Part shown: piece after piece, positions 18,063-28,986 of the stretch
Numbering within the stretch: position 1 is the first letter of the stretch
How the letters are laid out: each line of letters begins with the position of its first letter
Source of the DNA: Hyphomicrobiales bacterium
Lineage (GTDB): Bacteria > Pseudomonadota > Alphaproteobacteria > Rhizobiales > Beijerinckiaceae
Reading direction: 5' to 3'
Length of the DNA stretch: 64,000 bases
NCBI GenBank assembly: GCA_027483895.1
Contig: JAIXTP010000014.1
Span: 1-64,000, forward strand
Translations under genes and position numbers: made by a program
Notes under the pieces: generated by a model
What the model was told of the DNA's origin: nothing
The model's database searches: none
The model's input: only the letters and a program-made list of their open reading frames with translations

Positions 18063-19031
18063 ATGGCCTTCCTGTCCCGCCGCTCCGCCCTCGCTTTCGC
18101 CGCCGGCCTCCTCGCCGCAGCCGTCGCGCCGTCCTTCGCCTCCGCACAGCCGAAGGAGATCCGCATCGACTGGGCGACCTACAACCCCGTCAGCCTCGTG
18201 CTGAAGGACCAGAAGCTCCTCGAAAAGGAATTCGAAAAGGACGGCATCTCCATCCGCTGGGTGCAGTCCGCCGGTTCGAACAAGGCGCTCGAATTCCTCA
18301 ATGCGGGCTCGCTGGACTTCGGCTCGACCGCCGGCGCCGCGGCCCTGATCGGCAAGATCAACGGCAATCCGATCAAGTCGGTCTATGTCTATTCCCGCCC
18401 CGAATGGACGGCGCTCGTGACCAAGAACGACGCGATCAAGACGGTCGCGGACCTCAAGGGCAAGCGCATCGCCGTCACCCGCGGCACCGATCCGCACATC
18501 TTCCTCGTCCGGGCGCTCGCCGAGGCGAAGCTCACCGAAAAGGACGTGAAGCTCGTCCTGCTGCAGCATGCCGACGGCCGTCTCGCGCTGGAGCGCGGCG
18601 ACGTCGAGGCCTGGGCCGGGCTCGACCCGATCATGGCCGCCGCGGAAGTGGAAAGCGGCGCGAAGCTCTTTTTCCGCAAGCCCGAAGCGAACACGTGGGG
18701 CGTGCTGAATGTCCGCGAGGAATTCGCCGCGGCCAATCCCGAGATCGTGAAGCGCGTGCTCGCGACCTATGAGAAGGCGCGGCAGTGGTCGCTCGCCAAT
18801 CCGAAGGAGCTTTCGAAGTCTCTCGTCGAAGCGACGAAGCTTCCGGAGACCGTGATCGCGAAGCAGCTGGAGCGGACCGAGCTCACCCACGGCCCGATCG
18901 GCACCGCGCAGGTCGAGACCATCGTCGCCGCGGGGCTTGCCTTGCAGGAGGCAGGTGTGCTGAAGCCTGAGACCGACGTGAAGGCGACGGTCGCGAGCCT
19001 CGTCGACGGACGCTATCTGTCCGCGAAGTGA
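18063..19031 (+). CDS. ssuA: ABC transporter substrate-binding protein, aliphatic sulfonate type
   Basis: 322 residues. A Sec/Tat-like leader (MAFLSRRSALAFAAGLLAAA, with RR) is followed by the type II binding-protein fold: IRIDWATYNPVSLVLKDQ, FGSTAGAAALIGKINGNP, LKGKRIAVTRGTDPHIFL. It matches SsuA/NrtA/TauA-type periplasmic proteins, and the sulfonate call is a family-level guess. GTG 18048 is an alternative start five codons upstream. It is the first gene of an importer operon with its permease and ATPase; no desulfonating monooxygenase (SsuD/SsuE) is present in the window. Confidence 0.85.
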   Translation: MAFLSRRSALAFAAGLLAAAVAPSFASAQPKEIRIDWATYNPVSLVLKDQKLLEKEFEKDGISIRWVQSAGSNKALEFLNAGSLDFGSTAGAAALIGKINGNPIKSVYVYSRPEWTALVTKNDAIKTVADLKGKRIAVTRGTDPHIFLVRALAEAKLTEKDVKLVLLQHADGRLALERGDVEAWAGLDPIMAAAEVESGAKLFFRKPEANTWGVLNVREEFAAANPEIVKRVLATYEKARQWSLANPKELSKSLVEATKLPETVIAKQLERTELTHGPIGTAQVETIVAAGLALQEAGVLKPETDVKATVASLVDGRYLSAK

Positions 19032-19060
19032 GCCGCAGCCGCGCATCGGACGGTGCAGGA

Positions 19061-19894
19061 ATGAGCGTGATCTCCCCCGTGGCCGAAGAGGCCGGACCCG
19101 CGACGTCGTCGCGGGTCTTCGGCATTCCGCGCCGGGCGCTCGCCGCGGCGGGGCTGGTGCTGCCGATCCTGCTCGCGCTCGTCTGGGAATGGGCGGCGCG
19201 GCAGGGCGTCGTCTCCGCGCGGCTGATGCCGCCGCCCTCGAAGATCTGGGCGACCATGGCCGATCTCGCCGCAACCGGCGAGCTGAAGACCCATGTGATC
19301 GCGACGCTCTACCGTGTCTTCGTCGGTTTCGCGCTCGGGGCGGCGGCGGGAACGCTGATCGGCGCCGTCGCGGGCGCCTCCGAAGCCGTGCGCCGCATCA
19401 TCGATCCGACGCTGCAGGCGCTGCGGTCGGTCCCGTCGATCGCATGGGTCCCGCTGTTCATCCTCTGGCTCGGCATCTTCGAGACCTCGAAGATCGCGTT
19501 GATCGCGGTGGGCGTGTTCTTCCCCGTCTATCTCGGGGTGGCGGGTGCGATCGAAAGCATCGACCGCAAACTTCTCGAAGTCGGCCGCGTGTTCCGGCTC
19601 TCGCGCCCGGCTCTGGTGCGGCGCGTGATGCTTCCGGCCGTGCTGCCCGCTTGGGTCATTTCGCTTCGCTCGGGGCTCGGGCTCGGCTTCATGTTCGTCG
19701 TCGCGGCCGAATTCATGGGCGCGGCGGAAGGGCTCGGCTATCTGCTCGTCGACGGCCAGCAGATGGGCAAGCCCGACCAGATCCTCGGCGCGATCATCGC
19801 CTTCGCGGTGCTCGGGAAGTTCTGCGACCAGCTCCTCGTGCTCGTCACGCGCCCCCTGCTCGTCTGGCAGGACACGGCCCGGAGTGCGCTCTGA
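19061..19894 (+). CDS. ssuC: ABC transporter permease, aliphatic sulfonate type
   Basis: 277 residues with six predicted membrane helices and the binding-protein-dependent permease signature (SRPALVRRVMLPAVLPAWVI region, EAA loop, near residue 190). The preceding RSVPSIAWVPLFILWLGI is typical of the SsuC/NrtB/TauC group. I start at ATG 19061; the in-frame GTG at 19028 overlaps the binding-protein stop (GTGA) and is a real alternative. It shares one base with the ATPase start at 19894. Confidence 0.88.
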   Translation: MSVISPVAEEAGPATSSRVFGIPRRALAAAGLVLPILLALVWEWAARQGVVSARLMPPPSKIWATMADLAATGELKTHVIATLYRVFVGFALGAAAGTLIGAVAGASEAVRRIIDPTLQALRSVPSIAWVPLFILWLGIFETSKIALIAVGVFFPVYLGVAGAIESIDRKLLEVGRVFRLSRPALVRRVMLPAVLPAWVISLRSGLGLGFMFVVAAEFMGAAEGLGYLLVDGQQMGKPDQILGAIIAFAVLGKFCDQLLVLVTRPLLVWQDTARSAL

Positions 19895-20676
19895 TGCTGC
19901 GGCTCGATCATCTTTCGAAGACTTATGCCGACGGGACGAAGGCGCTTTCCGACGTCACGGCCGAGGTCGGCGGCGGCGAGATCCTCGCGCTGGTCGGCGG
20001 CTCGGGCTGCGGCAAGACCACGCTGCTGCGCCTGATCGCGGGCTTGGACACGGCCACCGAGGGCCGCGTGATCGTGGGCGGGGAGACGATCTCCTCCCCG
20101 CATGCCGCGGTCGGCATCGTCTTTCAGGAACCGCGCCTTCTGCCTTGGCTCAAGGTGGCGGACAATATCGGCTTCGGCCTCGCGGGCCTGCCCGCGGCGG
20201 AGCGCCGGGAGCGGGTGGAGCACGCGCTGGACCGGGTGGGGCTCGCAGGCTACGGCGCGCGCTGGCCGCGCGAACTCTCCGGCGGCCAGCAGCAGCGCAT
20301 CGCCATCGCCCGCGCCTTCGTGGCGCGGCCGAAAGTGCTGCTGCTCGACGAACCCTTCTCCGCGCTCGACGCCTTCACGCGGGCGAGCCTGCACGAGCAT
20401 CTCCTGCTTTTGTGGGAGGAGACGCGCCCGACCGTGGTCATGGTCACGCATGACGTGGAAGAGGCGGTGACGCTGGCCGACCGCATCATCGTGATGCGGC
20501 CGAAGCCGGGCCGGGTCTACGAGACCATCTCGGCCCATCTCGACCGCCCGCGCGACCGCATCTCGGCGGGTTTCGAAAAGACCAAGCGGCGCGTTCTCAA
20601 CGCGCTGGACCGTTCCCTGCGCCCCGAAGCGCCGCGCCCCGCGGGTGCGGAGGCCGAGGCGCCCGCATCCTATTGA
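19894..20676 (+). CDS. ssuB: ABC transporter ATP-binding protein, aliphatic sulfonate type
   Basis: 260 residues. Walker A GGSGCGKTT is at about 36-44, the Q loop FQEPRLLPWL, signature LSGGQQQRIAIARAF and Walker B VLLLDEPFSALD are all intact, with switch His in VTHDVEEAV. It energises the import complex. It starts within the permease stop (TGATG), so translation is coupled. The C-terminal 30 residues are Pro/Ala-rich and not part of the domain. Confidence 0.9.
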   Translation: MLRLDHLSKTYADGTKALSDVTAEVGGGEILALVGGSGCGKTTLLRLIAGLDTATEGRVIVGGETISSPHAAVGIVFQEPRLLPWLKVADNIGFGLAGLPAAERRERVEHALDRVGLAGYGARWPRELSGGQQQRIAIARAFVARPKVLLLDEPFSALDAFTRASLHEHLLLLWEETRPTVVMVTHDVEEAVTLADRIIVMRPKPGRVYETISAHLDRPRDRISAGFEKTKRRVLNALDRSLRPEAPRPAGAEAEAPASY

Positions 20677-20716
20677 GGCGGCCCGCCGCCCGCCCCCGAA
20701 CCGAGGAGACGAGACC

Positions 20717-21232
20717 ATGGACGCCGAAGCCCTTCGCGCCATTCAGGCCCCGATCAAGGCGAAGTACAAGGACGACCCGAACGCGGCGGTGATCACGCTG
20801 AAGGCGCAGGGCGAGCTCGACGACCAGCACGTCGCCTGCAAGGTCGAGACGGGCCGCGCGCTGGCGGTGGCGGGCCTGCACCCCGCGACGGGCGGCTCCG
20901 GCATGGAGCTCTGCTCGGGCGACATGCTGCTCGAAGCGCTCGTCGCCTGCGCGGGCGTCACGCTGAAGGCCGTCGCGACCGCGCTCGAAATCCCGCTGCG
21001 CAAGGGCGTGGTCAAGGCTGAAGGCGATCTCGACTTCCGCGGCACGCTCGGCGTGGACAAGGAGGCTCCGGTCGGCTTCCGCGAGATCCGCCTGACCTTC
21101 GAGGTCGATACCGACGCCCCGCAGGAGAAGCTCGACACGCTGCTGAAGCTGACCGAGCGTTACTGCGTCGTCTTCCAGACGATCAACAAGCCGGCCCCGA
21201 ACAGCGTGAAGATGGTGCGTACCGCCGCCTGA
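20717..21232 (+). CDS. OsmC-family protein
   Basis: 171 residues with the OsmC/Ohr fold. Candidate redox cysteines are Cys78 in ALVACAGVTLK and Cys150 in TERYCVVFQ; Cys66 (MELCSGDML) is extra. Family members reduce organic hydroperoxides with lipoyl or dithiol donors. The ATG at 20717 follows CCGAGGAGACGAGACC. It lies 40 bases after the ABC ATPase and could be its fourth operon gene, linking sulfur uptake and thiol chemistry; that link is inference. A strong terminator follows. Confidence 0.85.
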   Translation: MDAEALRAIQAPIKAKYKDDPNAAVITLKAQGELDDQHVACKVETGRALAVAGLHPATGGSGMELCSGDMLLEALVACAGVTLKAVATALEIPLRKGVVKAEGDLDFRGTLGVDKEAPVGFREIRLTFEVDTDAPQEKLDTLLKLTERYCVVFQTINKPAPNSVKMVRTAA

Positions 21233-21253
21233 CGACGGTTCGCGACGCGCATG

Positions 21254-21289
21254 AAAAACGCCGCCGGGCGCGAGCCCGGCGGCGTTTTT
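21254..21289. terminator. Bidirectional terminator between osmC-like gene and cspA
   Basis: A 16-bp perfect stem (AAAAACGCCGCCGGGC / GCCCGGCGGCGTTTTT) around a GCGA loop. The flanking A5 and T5 let it work on both strands between convergent genes. Confidence 0.93.
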
Positions 21290-21330
21290 CGTTCAGGCGA
21301 TGTCGCGGCGCGCCGAAGCGCGGTCTCGCG

Positions 21331-21546
21331 TCAGGCCGCCTGGATCATGTCGACCGCGACCTTGCCGGTGCGGCGGTCTTCAGCCGTGTTGAAATACACG
21401 CTCTGGCCTTCGCTCAGCGAGCGCATGCCCGCGCGCTCCAGAGCCGTCGCGTGGACGAACACGTCCTTCGCGCCGCCTTCCGGCTGAATGAAGCCGTAGC
21501 CCTTGGTTTCGTTGTAGAATTTCACGGTGCCTTTGACGAGATCCAT
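21331..21546 (-). CDS. cspA: Cold-shock protein, CspA family
   Basis: 71 residues, a single cold-shock domain. RNP1 is KGYGFI and RNP2 VFVHATAL. It is a single-strand nucleic-acid chaperone; alphaproteobacterial genomes carry several copies, and this one may be growth-phase- rather than cold-induced. AAGGAGACCATC precedes the ATG at 21546. The upstream gap suggests a long 5' leader, common for cold-shock mRNAs. It shares a terminator with the OsmC-like gene. Confidence 0.95.
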   Translation of the reverse strand: MDLVKGTVKFYNETKGYGFIQPEGGAKDVFVHATALERAGMRSLSEGQSVYFNTAEDRRTGKVAVDMIQAA

Positions 21547-22005
21547 GATGGTCTCCTTCGTTCGTCATAGTCGGAACGCGCGGAACTGCCGTCCATCGGC
21601 ACGGTCCCGGAGTTCGTCATCGATGTTTGATTGAGGTCGGCGTCTGTTCCGCCGGAGCGGAACTTGAAGGCGCATTCGCCCGAGCAAAAATTCGATGAAG
21701 GTACGCTAGAGTAACAAAACGAATTCCGCAAGAAAAATTTTCGCGAAGCGGAGTTCAGGATTTCCCGATCGTGAATCCTGTTCATCAAGGTCGCCTGCAA
21801 CACGCTTTTTCAAGCTCGCGAGAGCTCCCGAGGAGCCCGAAAACGATCCGTATATCCGGAACGGCCGCCCGCTGCTCCTGCCGGCCGAAAGCGGGCGGAA
21901 GATCCGCCCGGAGCGGCGAACTTGAGGACCCCTCGCGCGTTGGAGGGCGGGCGGAATCCGAATGCCGGATCGGCCCTTCGGACCCTCGGACAGCAGGAGG
22001 CCGTC
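21547..22005. promoter_or_regulatory. Divergent regulatory gap between cspA and the RTX gene
   Basis: 459 bases without a gene. 21700-21760 is markedly AT-rich for this genome. On the minus strand, TTGCGG and TAGCGT stand 17 bases apart within it (about 21706-21735), a possible cspA promoter with a ~160-base leader. An inverted repeat CAGGATT/AATCCTG lies at 21756-21780. A GCAGGAGG ribosome-binding site for the RTX gene closes the gap. I see no second gene here. Confidence 0.45.
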
Positions 22006-23844
22006 ATGGCCGCATCCGTTCGACCCGCGGAGGCTCTCGTCGCGGCGGTCGCGCTCGAGCCCGTCGTCGGCACGTCGCTCGTCGATCTCGCCTCCGGCGA
22101 AACGACGGTCACGGCGACCGACGGTCCCGACTGGTTTCTGGTCGACTACGACCGTCTGCCGACCTCTTATCGCGAGATCGTCGGTTTCGACCTGACGGAG
22201 GACCGGATCGTCGCGGCGAATGCGCCGCCGATGCCCGACCTGTCCGCGGGCGAAGGCGACATGCAGATCGACAGCTACTACCTCCTCTCCGGTCCCGAGG
22301 GGCATTTCGACTTGCGCCTCATCAAGGAATACAAATGGGAGGAGGACCCCTACATCGCGCTCGGCGTCGGCACTCCCGAGGGCGGTTTCGTCTCGAAGCT
22401 GACGAGCGTCTTCGCGTCCTCCGCCACGGGCTTCTTCGAGGGGAACGTCACCCTGATCCCGGGTGACGTCCTGTTCGGTACGGCAGGCGCGGATACGCTC
22501 GTCGGGACGGCGTCGGACGACTTCCTGGCCGGCTTCGGCGGCGCGGACCGGCTCGACGGGCGCGCAGGCGACGACACGCTGTTCGGCGGGGCGGGCGACG
22601 ACGTTCTGGTGGGCGGGCTCGGCCGCGATCTGATGGACGGCGGCGCCGGCGACGACCGGTTCTACAGCTACGTGGATCAGGGCCCCGACACGATCCTCGG
22701 CGGCGCAGGAACGGATCTGGCCGTGATCAGCCGCGCCCGAGCCACGACGTCCTTCGTCTTCGATCTCGCGGGCGGCGCTTTCACGAGCTTCGCCGACGGC
22801 TCCGCGTTCGGAGGGCTGGAACGGATCTCGTTCCGCGCAGGCCTCGCCGCCGACACGCTGACGGGCGGGGCGCTCGACGACACCCTGGCCGGGAACGGCG
22901 GCGACGACAGGCTGGCGGGCGCGGGCGGCGCCGACAGCCTCGAGGGCGGCGGCGGGGCGGACGTGCTGTCGGGCGGGGCCGGCGACGACACGCTGTCCGG
23001 CGGTTCGGGATACGACACGCTTCGCGGCGACGCCGGAAACGACGTCCTCTCCGACGGCGACGAGGCCGGCGTCATGTTCGGCGGCATCGGCAACGATCTT
23101 CTCTTCGGCGGCGGAGGCGACGACGCCCTGATCGGCGGCGCCGGTGCCGACGTGATGGAGGGCGGCGCGGGCAGCGACACCTTCTACGTCGACTCCATGC
23201 TCGACCGGGTCTCGGATTCCGGAGGCGCGATCGATCAGGTCATCGCTTCGGTCAGCTTCACGCTCGGCGAGGGACTGGAGTGGCTGACCATCGAGGCCGA
23301 TGTCGACGTCGCCCGGAGCGGGACGGGCAACGACGGCGGAAATCGCCTCATCGGCCATCACGGCGCGGACGTGCTGCGCGGCATGGGAGGAGGGGATTAC
23401 GTTCTCGGCTGGGACGGGGACGACCGCATCTTCGGCGGCGACGGCGACGACACGATCTGGGCCGGGGAGGGGAACGACACGCTCTACGGCGATGCCGGAG
23501 ACGATTTTCTCGAAGGCGGGCGCGGCGCCGATCTCTTCCGCGGCGGCACGGGTTCGGACGCGTTCGTGTTCATGAACGCCGAGGAGATCGGGGCGGGTCG
23601 CGATCTGATCCTCGACTTCGCCAAGGGGGCCGACGTCATCGATCTGAGCTCGATGGTCTACGGCTCCCTCGCCTTCGTCGGGAGCGATGCGTTCGACGGA
23701 AAGGCCGGGGAGATCCGGGTCGATCGTGACGAGGCGGCACGCGAGACGCTGGTCCTCGGGGATCTCGACGGCGACGCCGTCGCGGATTTCACGCTGCGGC
23801 TTTCGGGGACCATCGCATTGGACGCGTCCGATTTCGCCTTGTGA
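22006..23844 (+). CDS. RTX-type calcium-binding protein, secreted
   Basis: 612 residues. Residues 1-150 form an N-terminal domain I do not recognise (for example DGPDWFLVDYDRLPTSYREI). From about 153 to 545 there are three to four blocks of GGxGxDxLx nonapeptides that bind calcium in a parallel beta-roll. The C-terminus (GRDLILDFAKGADVIDLSSM, ending ASDFAL) matches the M10/serralysin-type C-terminal module and a type I secretion signal. There is no N-terminal signal peptide. No type I exporter is in the window. No protease HExxH is visible, so it is an adhesin or matrix-like protein rather than a serralysin. CAGCAGGAGG sets the start. Confidence 0.85.
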   Translation: MAASVRPAEALVAAVALEPVVGTSLVDLASGETTVTATDGPDWFLVDYDRLPTSYREIVGFDLTEDRIVAANAPPMPDLSAGEGDMQIDSYYLLSGPEGHFDLRLIKEYKWEEDPYIALGVGTPEGGFVSKLTSVFASSATGFFEGNVTLIPGDVLFGTAGADTLVGTASDDFLAGFGGADRLDGRAGDDTLFGGAGDDVLVGGLGRDLMDGGAGDDRFYSYVDQGPDTILGGAGTDLAVISRARATTSFVFDLAGGAFTSFADGSAFGGLERISFRAGLAADTLTGGALDDTLAGNGGDDRLAGAGGADSLEGGGGADVLSGGAGDDTLSGGSGYDTLRGDAGNDVLSDGDEAGVMFGGIGNDLLFGGGGDDALIGGAGADVMEGGAGSDTFYVDSMLDRVSDSGGAIDQVIASVSFTLGEGLEWLTIEADVDVARSGTGNDGGNRLIGHHGADVLRGMGGGDYVLGWDGDDRIFGGDGDDTIWAGEGNDTLYGDAGDDFLEGGRGADLFRGGTGSDAFVFMNAEEIGAGRDLILDFAKGADVIDLSSMVYGSLAFVGSDAFDGKAGEIRVDRDEAARETLVLGDLDGDAVADFTLRLSGTIALDASDFAL

Positions 23845-23937
23845 GAAGCGGCCGCGGCGCGGCGTCGCCCGCCCGCGATGCCGCATCGGGCCCTGCGTCC
23901 CTTGGAAAACCGGCCCCGCGCTGCTATGTGCGGCGCC

Positions 23938-25743
<1,806 letters not shown>

Positions 25744-25747
25744 GCGG

Positions 25748-26944
25748 ATGGCCGCGGCGCTGACGGCTCTCGTCTCCGCCTATGTGCTGAGCCAGTTCTA
25801 CCGGGCCTTTCTGGCCGTCATCGCGGCGGATCTCACGCGCGATCTCGGCCTCGGCCCCAAAGAGCTCGGCGATCTCTCCGCGGTCTGGTTCATCACATTC
25901 GCGCTGATGCAGTTTCCGGTCGGCGTGTGGCTCGACCGTTTCGGCCCCCGGCGCACCACGGCAGGCCTCTTCCTCTTCGCGGTGGTCGGTGCGGGCTGGT
26001 TCGCGCTCGCGACCGGTTTTGCGGACGCCGCGGCCGCGATGGCGCTGATCGGCATCGGCTGCGCGCCGGTGCTGATGGGCAGCCTCTATTATTTCGGCCG
26101 CATCTCCTCGCCCGATCGTTTCGGCTTCTTCGCCGCGCTCATGATCGGCCTCGGCTCGCTGGGCAATCTGCTCGGGGCGACGCCGCTCGCCTGGGCCGCG
26201 GCGAATTTCGGCTGGCGCGCGAGCATGGGCGCCATCGCCGCGGCGACCGCGCTGGCGGCGGCGGCGGTCTGGCTGGTGATCCGCGATCCCGAGCGGGTCA
26301 CCGCGGAGGGCGACCGGAATTCCGGCTTTCTCCCCGGCCTCGTCGCCGTGTTCCGGATCCCCGCGATCCTGCTGATCGCTCCGCTGATCTTTCTGAACTA
26401 TGCGGGCGTCGCGGCCGTCCGCAGCCTCTGGATCGCGCCCTTTTTCGGCGAGGTGCACGGTTTCGACGCGGTCCAGAAAGGCAATGCGGCCATGCTGATG
26501 GCCGCCGCCATGTCGGTCGGCGCCTTCGTCTACGGACCGTTGGAACGCGTTCTCGGCGGGCCCAAGGCCGCGGTGCTTCCGGGGGCTGCGGGCGGCGCGA
26601 TCCTCATGGCGCTGATCGCGCTCTACGGCGCTTCGGACGCGACGACCGCGCTGGTGCTGCACGGCGTGCTCGGCTGCGTGGGCATGTGCTACGGCGCATT
26701 GATGGCGCATGCGCGGCTGTTCTTTCCGACGCATCTGCTGGGCCGCGGCGTATCGACGATCAACTTCCTGTCGATCGGCGGTGCGGGCGTGATGCAATGG
26801 GTCTCCGGCCGTCTGGTCGAGGCCTCGATCGCGGCGGGCCGCCCGCCGGTCGAGACCTATGCGGAGCTCTACCGGCTGTTTGCCGCGACCTTGGCGGCAG
26901 CGCTCGCGATCTACCTCTTCGCTCCGGCCCGCCCGCGGGGCTGA
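25748..26944 (+). CDS. MFS transporter
   Basis: 398 residues with about twelve hydrophobic helices and the MFS loop 2-3 motif GVWLDRFGPRRTTAG near residues 58-72. It resembles the nitrate/nitrite-porter-like and general anion-type MFS group found in alphaproteobacteria. The substrate cannot be inferred. It starts only 4 bases after lepA, within the shared GAGCGG spacer, and converges with the YqhA-like gene at a 7-base gap, so transcription of the two strands must collide or overlap. Confidence 0.85.
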   Translation: MAAALTALVSAYVLSQFYRAFLAVIAADLTRDLGLGPKELGDLSAVWFITFALMQFPVGVWLDRFGPRRTTAGLFLFAVVGAGWFALATGFADAAAAMALIGIGCAPVLMGSLYYFGRISSPDRFGFFAALMIGLGSLGNLLGATPLAWAAANFGWRASMGAIAAATALAAAAVWLVIRDPERVTAEGDRNSGFLPGLVAVFRIPAILLIAPLIFLNYAGVAAVRSLWIAPFFGEVHGFDAVQKGNAAMLMAAAMSVGAFVYGPLERVLGGPKAAVLPGAAGGAILMALIALYGASDATTALVLHGVLGCVGMCYGALMAHARLFFPTHLLGRGVSTINFLSIGGAGVMQWVSGRLVEASIAAGRPPVETYAELYRLFAATLAAALAIYLFAPARPRG

Positions 26945-26951
26945 TGCCGCC

Positions 26952-27458
26952 TCAGTGCTTGGCTTCGCCGGAGATCTTGTCGGTCCAGGCGAGCATGATG
27001 CCGGACACGACGAAGACCATATGGATCACGACGTACCAGATCAGGTCCCGATCCGAGAGGTTCTTGAGATCCATGAAGGCCTTGAGCAGCTGGATGCCGG
27101 AGATCGCGACGATCGAGGACAGGAGCTTCAGCTTGAGCCCCGTGAAGTCGATCTTGCCCATCCAATCCGGCCAGTCCGTGTGCTCGCCGACATCGATCTT
27201 CGACACGAAATTCTCGTAGCCCGAGAAGATCACGATCACGATGAGGGAGCCCGTGAAGGTCAGGTCGATGAGGGCCAGTACGCCGAGAATGACCTCGGAC
27301 TCCTTCGCCGTCGGGATGATCGTGGCGAAGTGCAGAAGCTCCTGACCCGCCTTGTAGAGCAGGAACACGAGGCAGGCGACGAGGCCGACATAGAAGGGCG
27401 CGAGAAGCCACCGGCTCGCGAAGAGAAAAGATTCCAGCGCGCGTTCCAACTGCTTCAC
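26952..27458 (-). CDS. YqhA/TIGR00645-family membrane protein
   Basis: 168 residues beginning at a GTG ([20 protein letters not shown]). There are four membrane segments (about 15-40, 52-78, 102-120 and 135-155) and the conserved [10 protein letters not shown] stretch. It belongs to the UPF0114/YqhA family, whose function is unknown. GGAGAGCATC precedes the GTG and decides this start; the frame runs further upstream into msrA. Probably cotranscribed with msrA. Confidence 0.85.
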   Translation of the reverse strand: MKQLERALESFLFASRWLLAPFYVGLVACLVFLLYKAGQELLHFATIIPTAKESEVILGVLALIDLTFTGSLIVIVIFSGYENFVSKIDVGEHTDWPDWMGKIDFTGLKLKLLSSIVAISGIQLLKAFMDLKNLSDRDLIWYVVIHMVFVVSGIMLAWTDKISGEAKH

Positions 27459-27514
27459 GATGCTCTCCGGGGCGACGGCTCCGCGATTGCGATTGCCACG
27501 CTCCGGCTCGGGGT

Positions 27515-28171
27515 TCAAGCCCCGCCGCGCAGGCCCTGAAGCCCGACGGGGCAGGACACCCCGGTGCCGCCGAGCCCGCAATAGCCGTTCGGGTTCTTCG
27601 CCAGATACTGCTGGTGGTAGGCCTCGGCGAAGTAGAAGGGCACCGGCCCGCCGATCTCCGTGGTGATCGCGCCGTAGCCGGCGTCGCCCAAGGCCCGGGC
27701 ATAGGCGTCGCGCGAGGCCTCCACGGCGGCCCGGCGGTCGTCGTCGACATAGACGGCCGAGCGGTATTGCGTGCCCACGTCGTTGCCCTGCCGCATGACC
27801 TGCGTGGGGTCGTGGTTTTCCCAGAAGACGGAGAGCAGGCGATCGAAGCCGATGATCGCGGGGTCGTAGGCCACGAGCACGACCTCGGTATGCCCGGTAT
27901 TGCCTGAGCAGACCTCTTCATAGGTCGGGTTTTCGGTGAAGCCGCCGGCATAGCCGGCGGCGGTCACCCACACGCCTTCGGTCGTCCAGAATTTCCGCTC
28001 GGCGCCCCAGAAACAGCCCATGCCGAACAGCACCGTCTCGATTCCCGCCGGATAGGGCGGCTTCAGCGGGCGCTTGTCGACGAAATGCGTGACGGCCGTG
28101 GCGATCGGGGCCGGCCGACCCCGCAGCGCGGTGGACGCGGTGGGCATTTCCGGACGACGCGTGAACAACAT
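27515..28171 (-). CDS. msrA: Peptide-methionine (S)-S-oxide reductase
   Basis: 218 residues. The catalytic cysteine is Cys53 in [10 protein letters not shown], and recycling cysteines lie near the C-terminus ([12 protein letters not shown]). It repairs the S form of methionine sulfoxide in proteins using thioredoxin. The length and the N-terminal extension (about 45 residues) fit the MsrA type of Rhizobiales. It ends 57 bases before the YqhA-like start and begins 4 bases after the small membrane-protein stop, so all three are probably one minus-strand operon. Confidence 0.95.
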   Translation of the reverse strand: MLFTRRPEMPTASTALRGRPAPIATAVTHFVDKRPLKPPYPAGIETVLFGMGCFWGAERKFWTTEGVWVTAAGYAGGFTENPTYEEVCSGNTGHTEVVLVAYDPAIIGFDRLLSVFWENHDPTQVMRQGNDVGTQYRSAVYVDDDRRAAVEASRDAYARALGDAGYGAITTEIGGPVPFYFAEAYHQQYLAKNPNGYCGLGGTGVSCPVGLQGLRGGA

Positions 28172-28174
28172 GGG

Positions 28175-28501
28175 TTACTCCGACTCCGAACGGAACAGAT
28201 TCCGTTGGGTCAGTTTGGGTGCTTTCAGCCCGACTGCAAGAAGCAGGATCCCCAGCAGGATCAAAAAAGGCGTGACGGGGGTCGAAAGCAGCGGATCGCC
28301 GATCAGGGTCCAGAGCGGCGATTCCGGCATCAGGCCGAAATTCCAGGCCTCAGTCGAACGGATGCCGAAGAACTCGAAAATGTCGCGGAAGCTGCGAAGC
28401 ACGATCCCGTGCTCGTAGCGCGACAGCTGGATGTCGATGAAGAACGTGCCGCCCGCCAAGATGAGTGCGACCACGCCCACGCTTCGGGCGAGAAGGATCA
28501 C
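28175..28501 (-). CDS. Small membrane protein, unknown
   Basis: 108 residues from a GTG at 28501. Hydrophobic segments are at about 1-22 ([20 protein letters not shown]) and 78-98 ([20 protein letters not shown]), with a loop rich in aromatic residues ([20 protein letters not shown]). The frame runs on upstream through the opposite-strand tRNA-Ser, so the start must be below 28612. GGAGAGGGGCC precedes the GTG. I do not recognise a family. It is followed at 4 bases by msrA. Confidence 0.65.
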   Translation of the reverse strand: MILLARSVGVVALILAGGTFFIDIQLSRYEHGIVLRSFRDIFEFFGIRSTEAWNFGLMPESPLWTLIGDPLLSTPVTPFLILLGILLLAVGLKAPKLTQRNLFRSESE

Positions 28502-28612
28502 GGCCCCTCTCCGCGCGAAAAGGCGTCGGGCTCGGCCCGATACGGCTTGTGACCCCGTCCGCCTTGGTGTAATCGACCCGACGTTCCGTCGAACTGCGTT
28601 CCGGAACGTTTC

Positions 28613-28702
28613 GGAGGGGTGGCCGAGTGGTTGAAGGCGCACGCCTGGAAAGTGTGTATACGGGAAACCGTATCGAGGGTTCGAATCCCTCTCCCTCCGC
28701 CA
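28613..28702 (+). tRNA. tRNA-Ser (GGA)
   Basis: A 90-nt class II tRNA with acceptor GGAGGGG/TCCCTCC, an encoded CCA at 28700-28702, anticodon loop CTGGAAA (anticodon GGA) between CACGC and GTGTG, a long variable arm (GTATACGGGAAACCGTATC region) and T loop TTCGAAT. It reads UCC/UCU. The next 284 bases (28703-28986) hold no gene I can support. Confidence 0.97.
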
Positions 28703-28986
28703 CCATCCTTCAATGATCGGGCCGCCCCGCGCGACAAGCTCTTCCAGCCGAAATCGGTCGACATCGGGAACTCCCGGACGATGATTGCGCGCCGCGGAAA
28801 CGGGCGCGATAGAAACTCATTACCGATAATTTCGAGCTGTATATCACCGCCGGTGCCGTGAGCGCGAATCCCGTTCGGCTCGGGCGCCGTCCGATCCGGG
28901 CGGGCCATGCGGAATCCGGGCTCCGGCTGGACCGCTCCGGCGCGGTCGACTAAACCGGAACTCCCCGATTTTCGAAGGACTCCACG

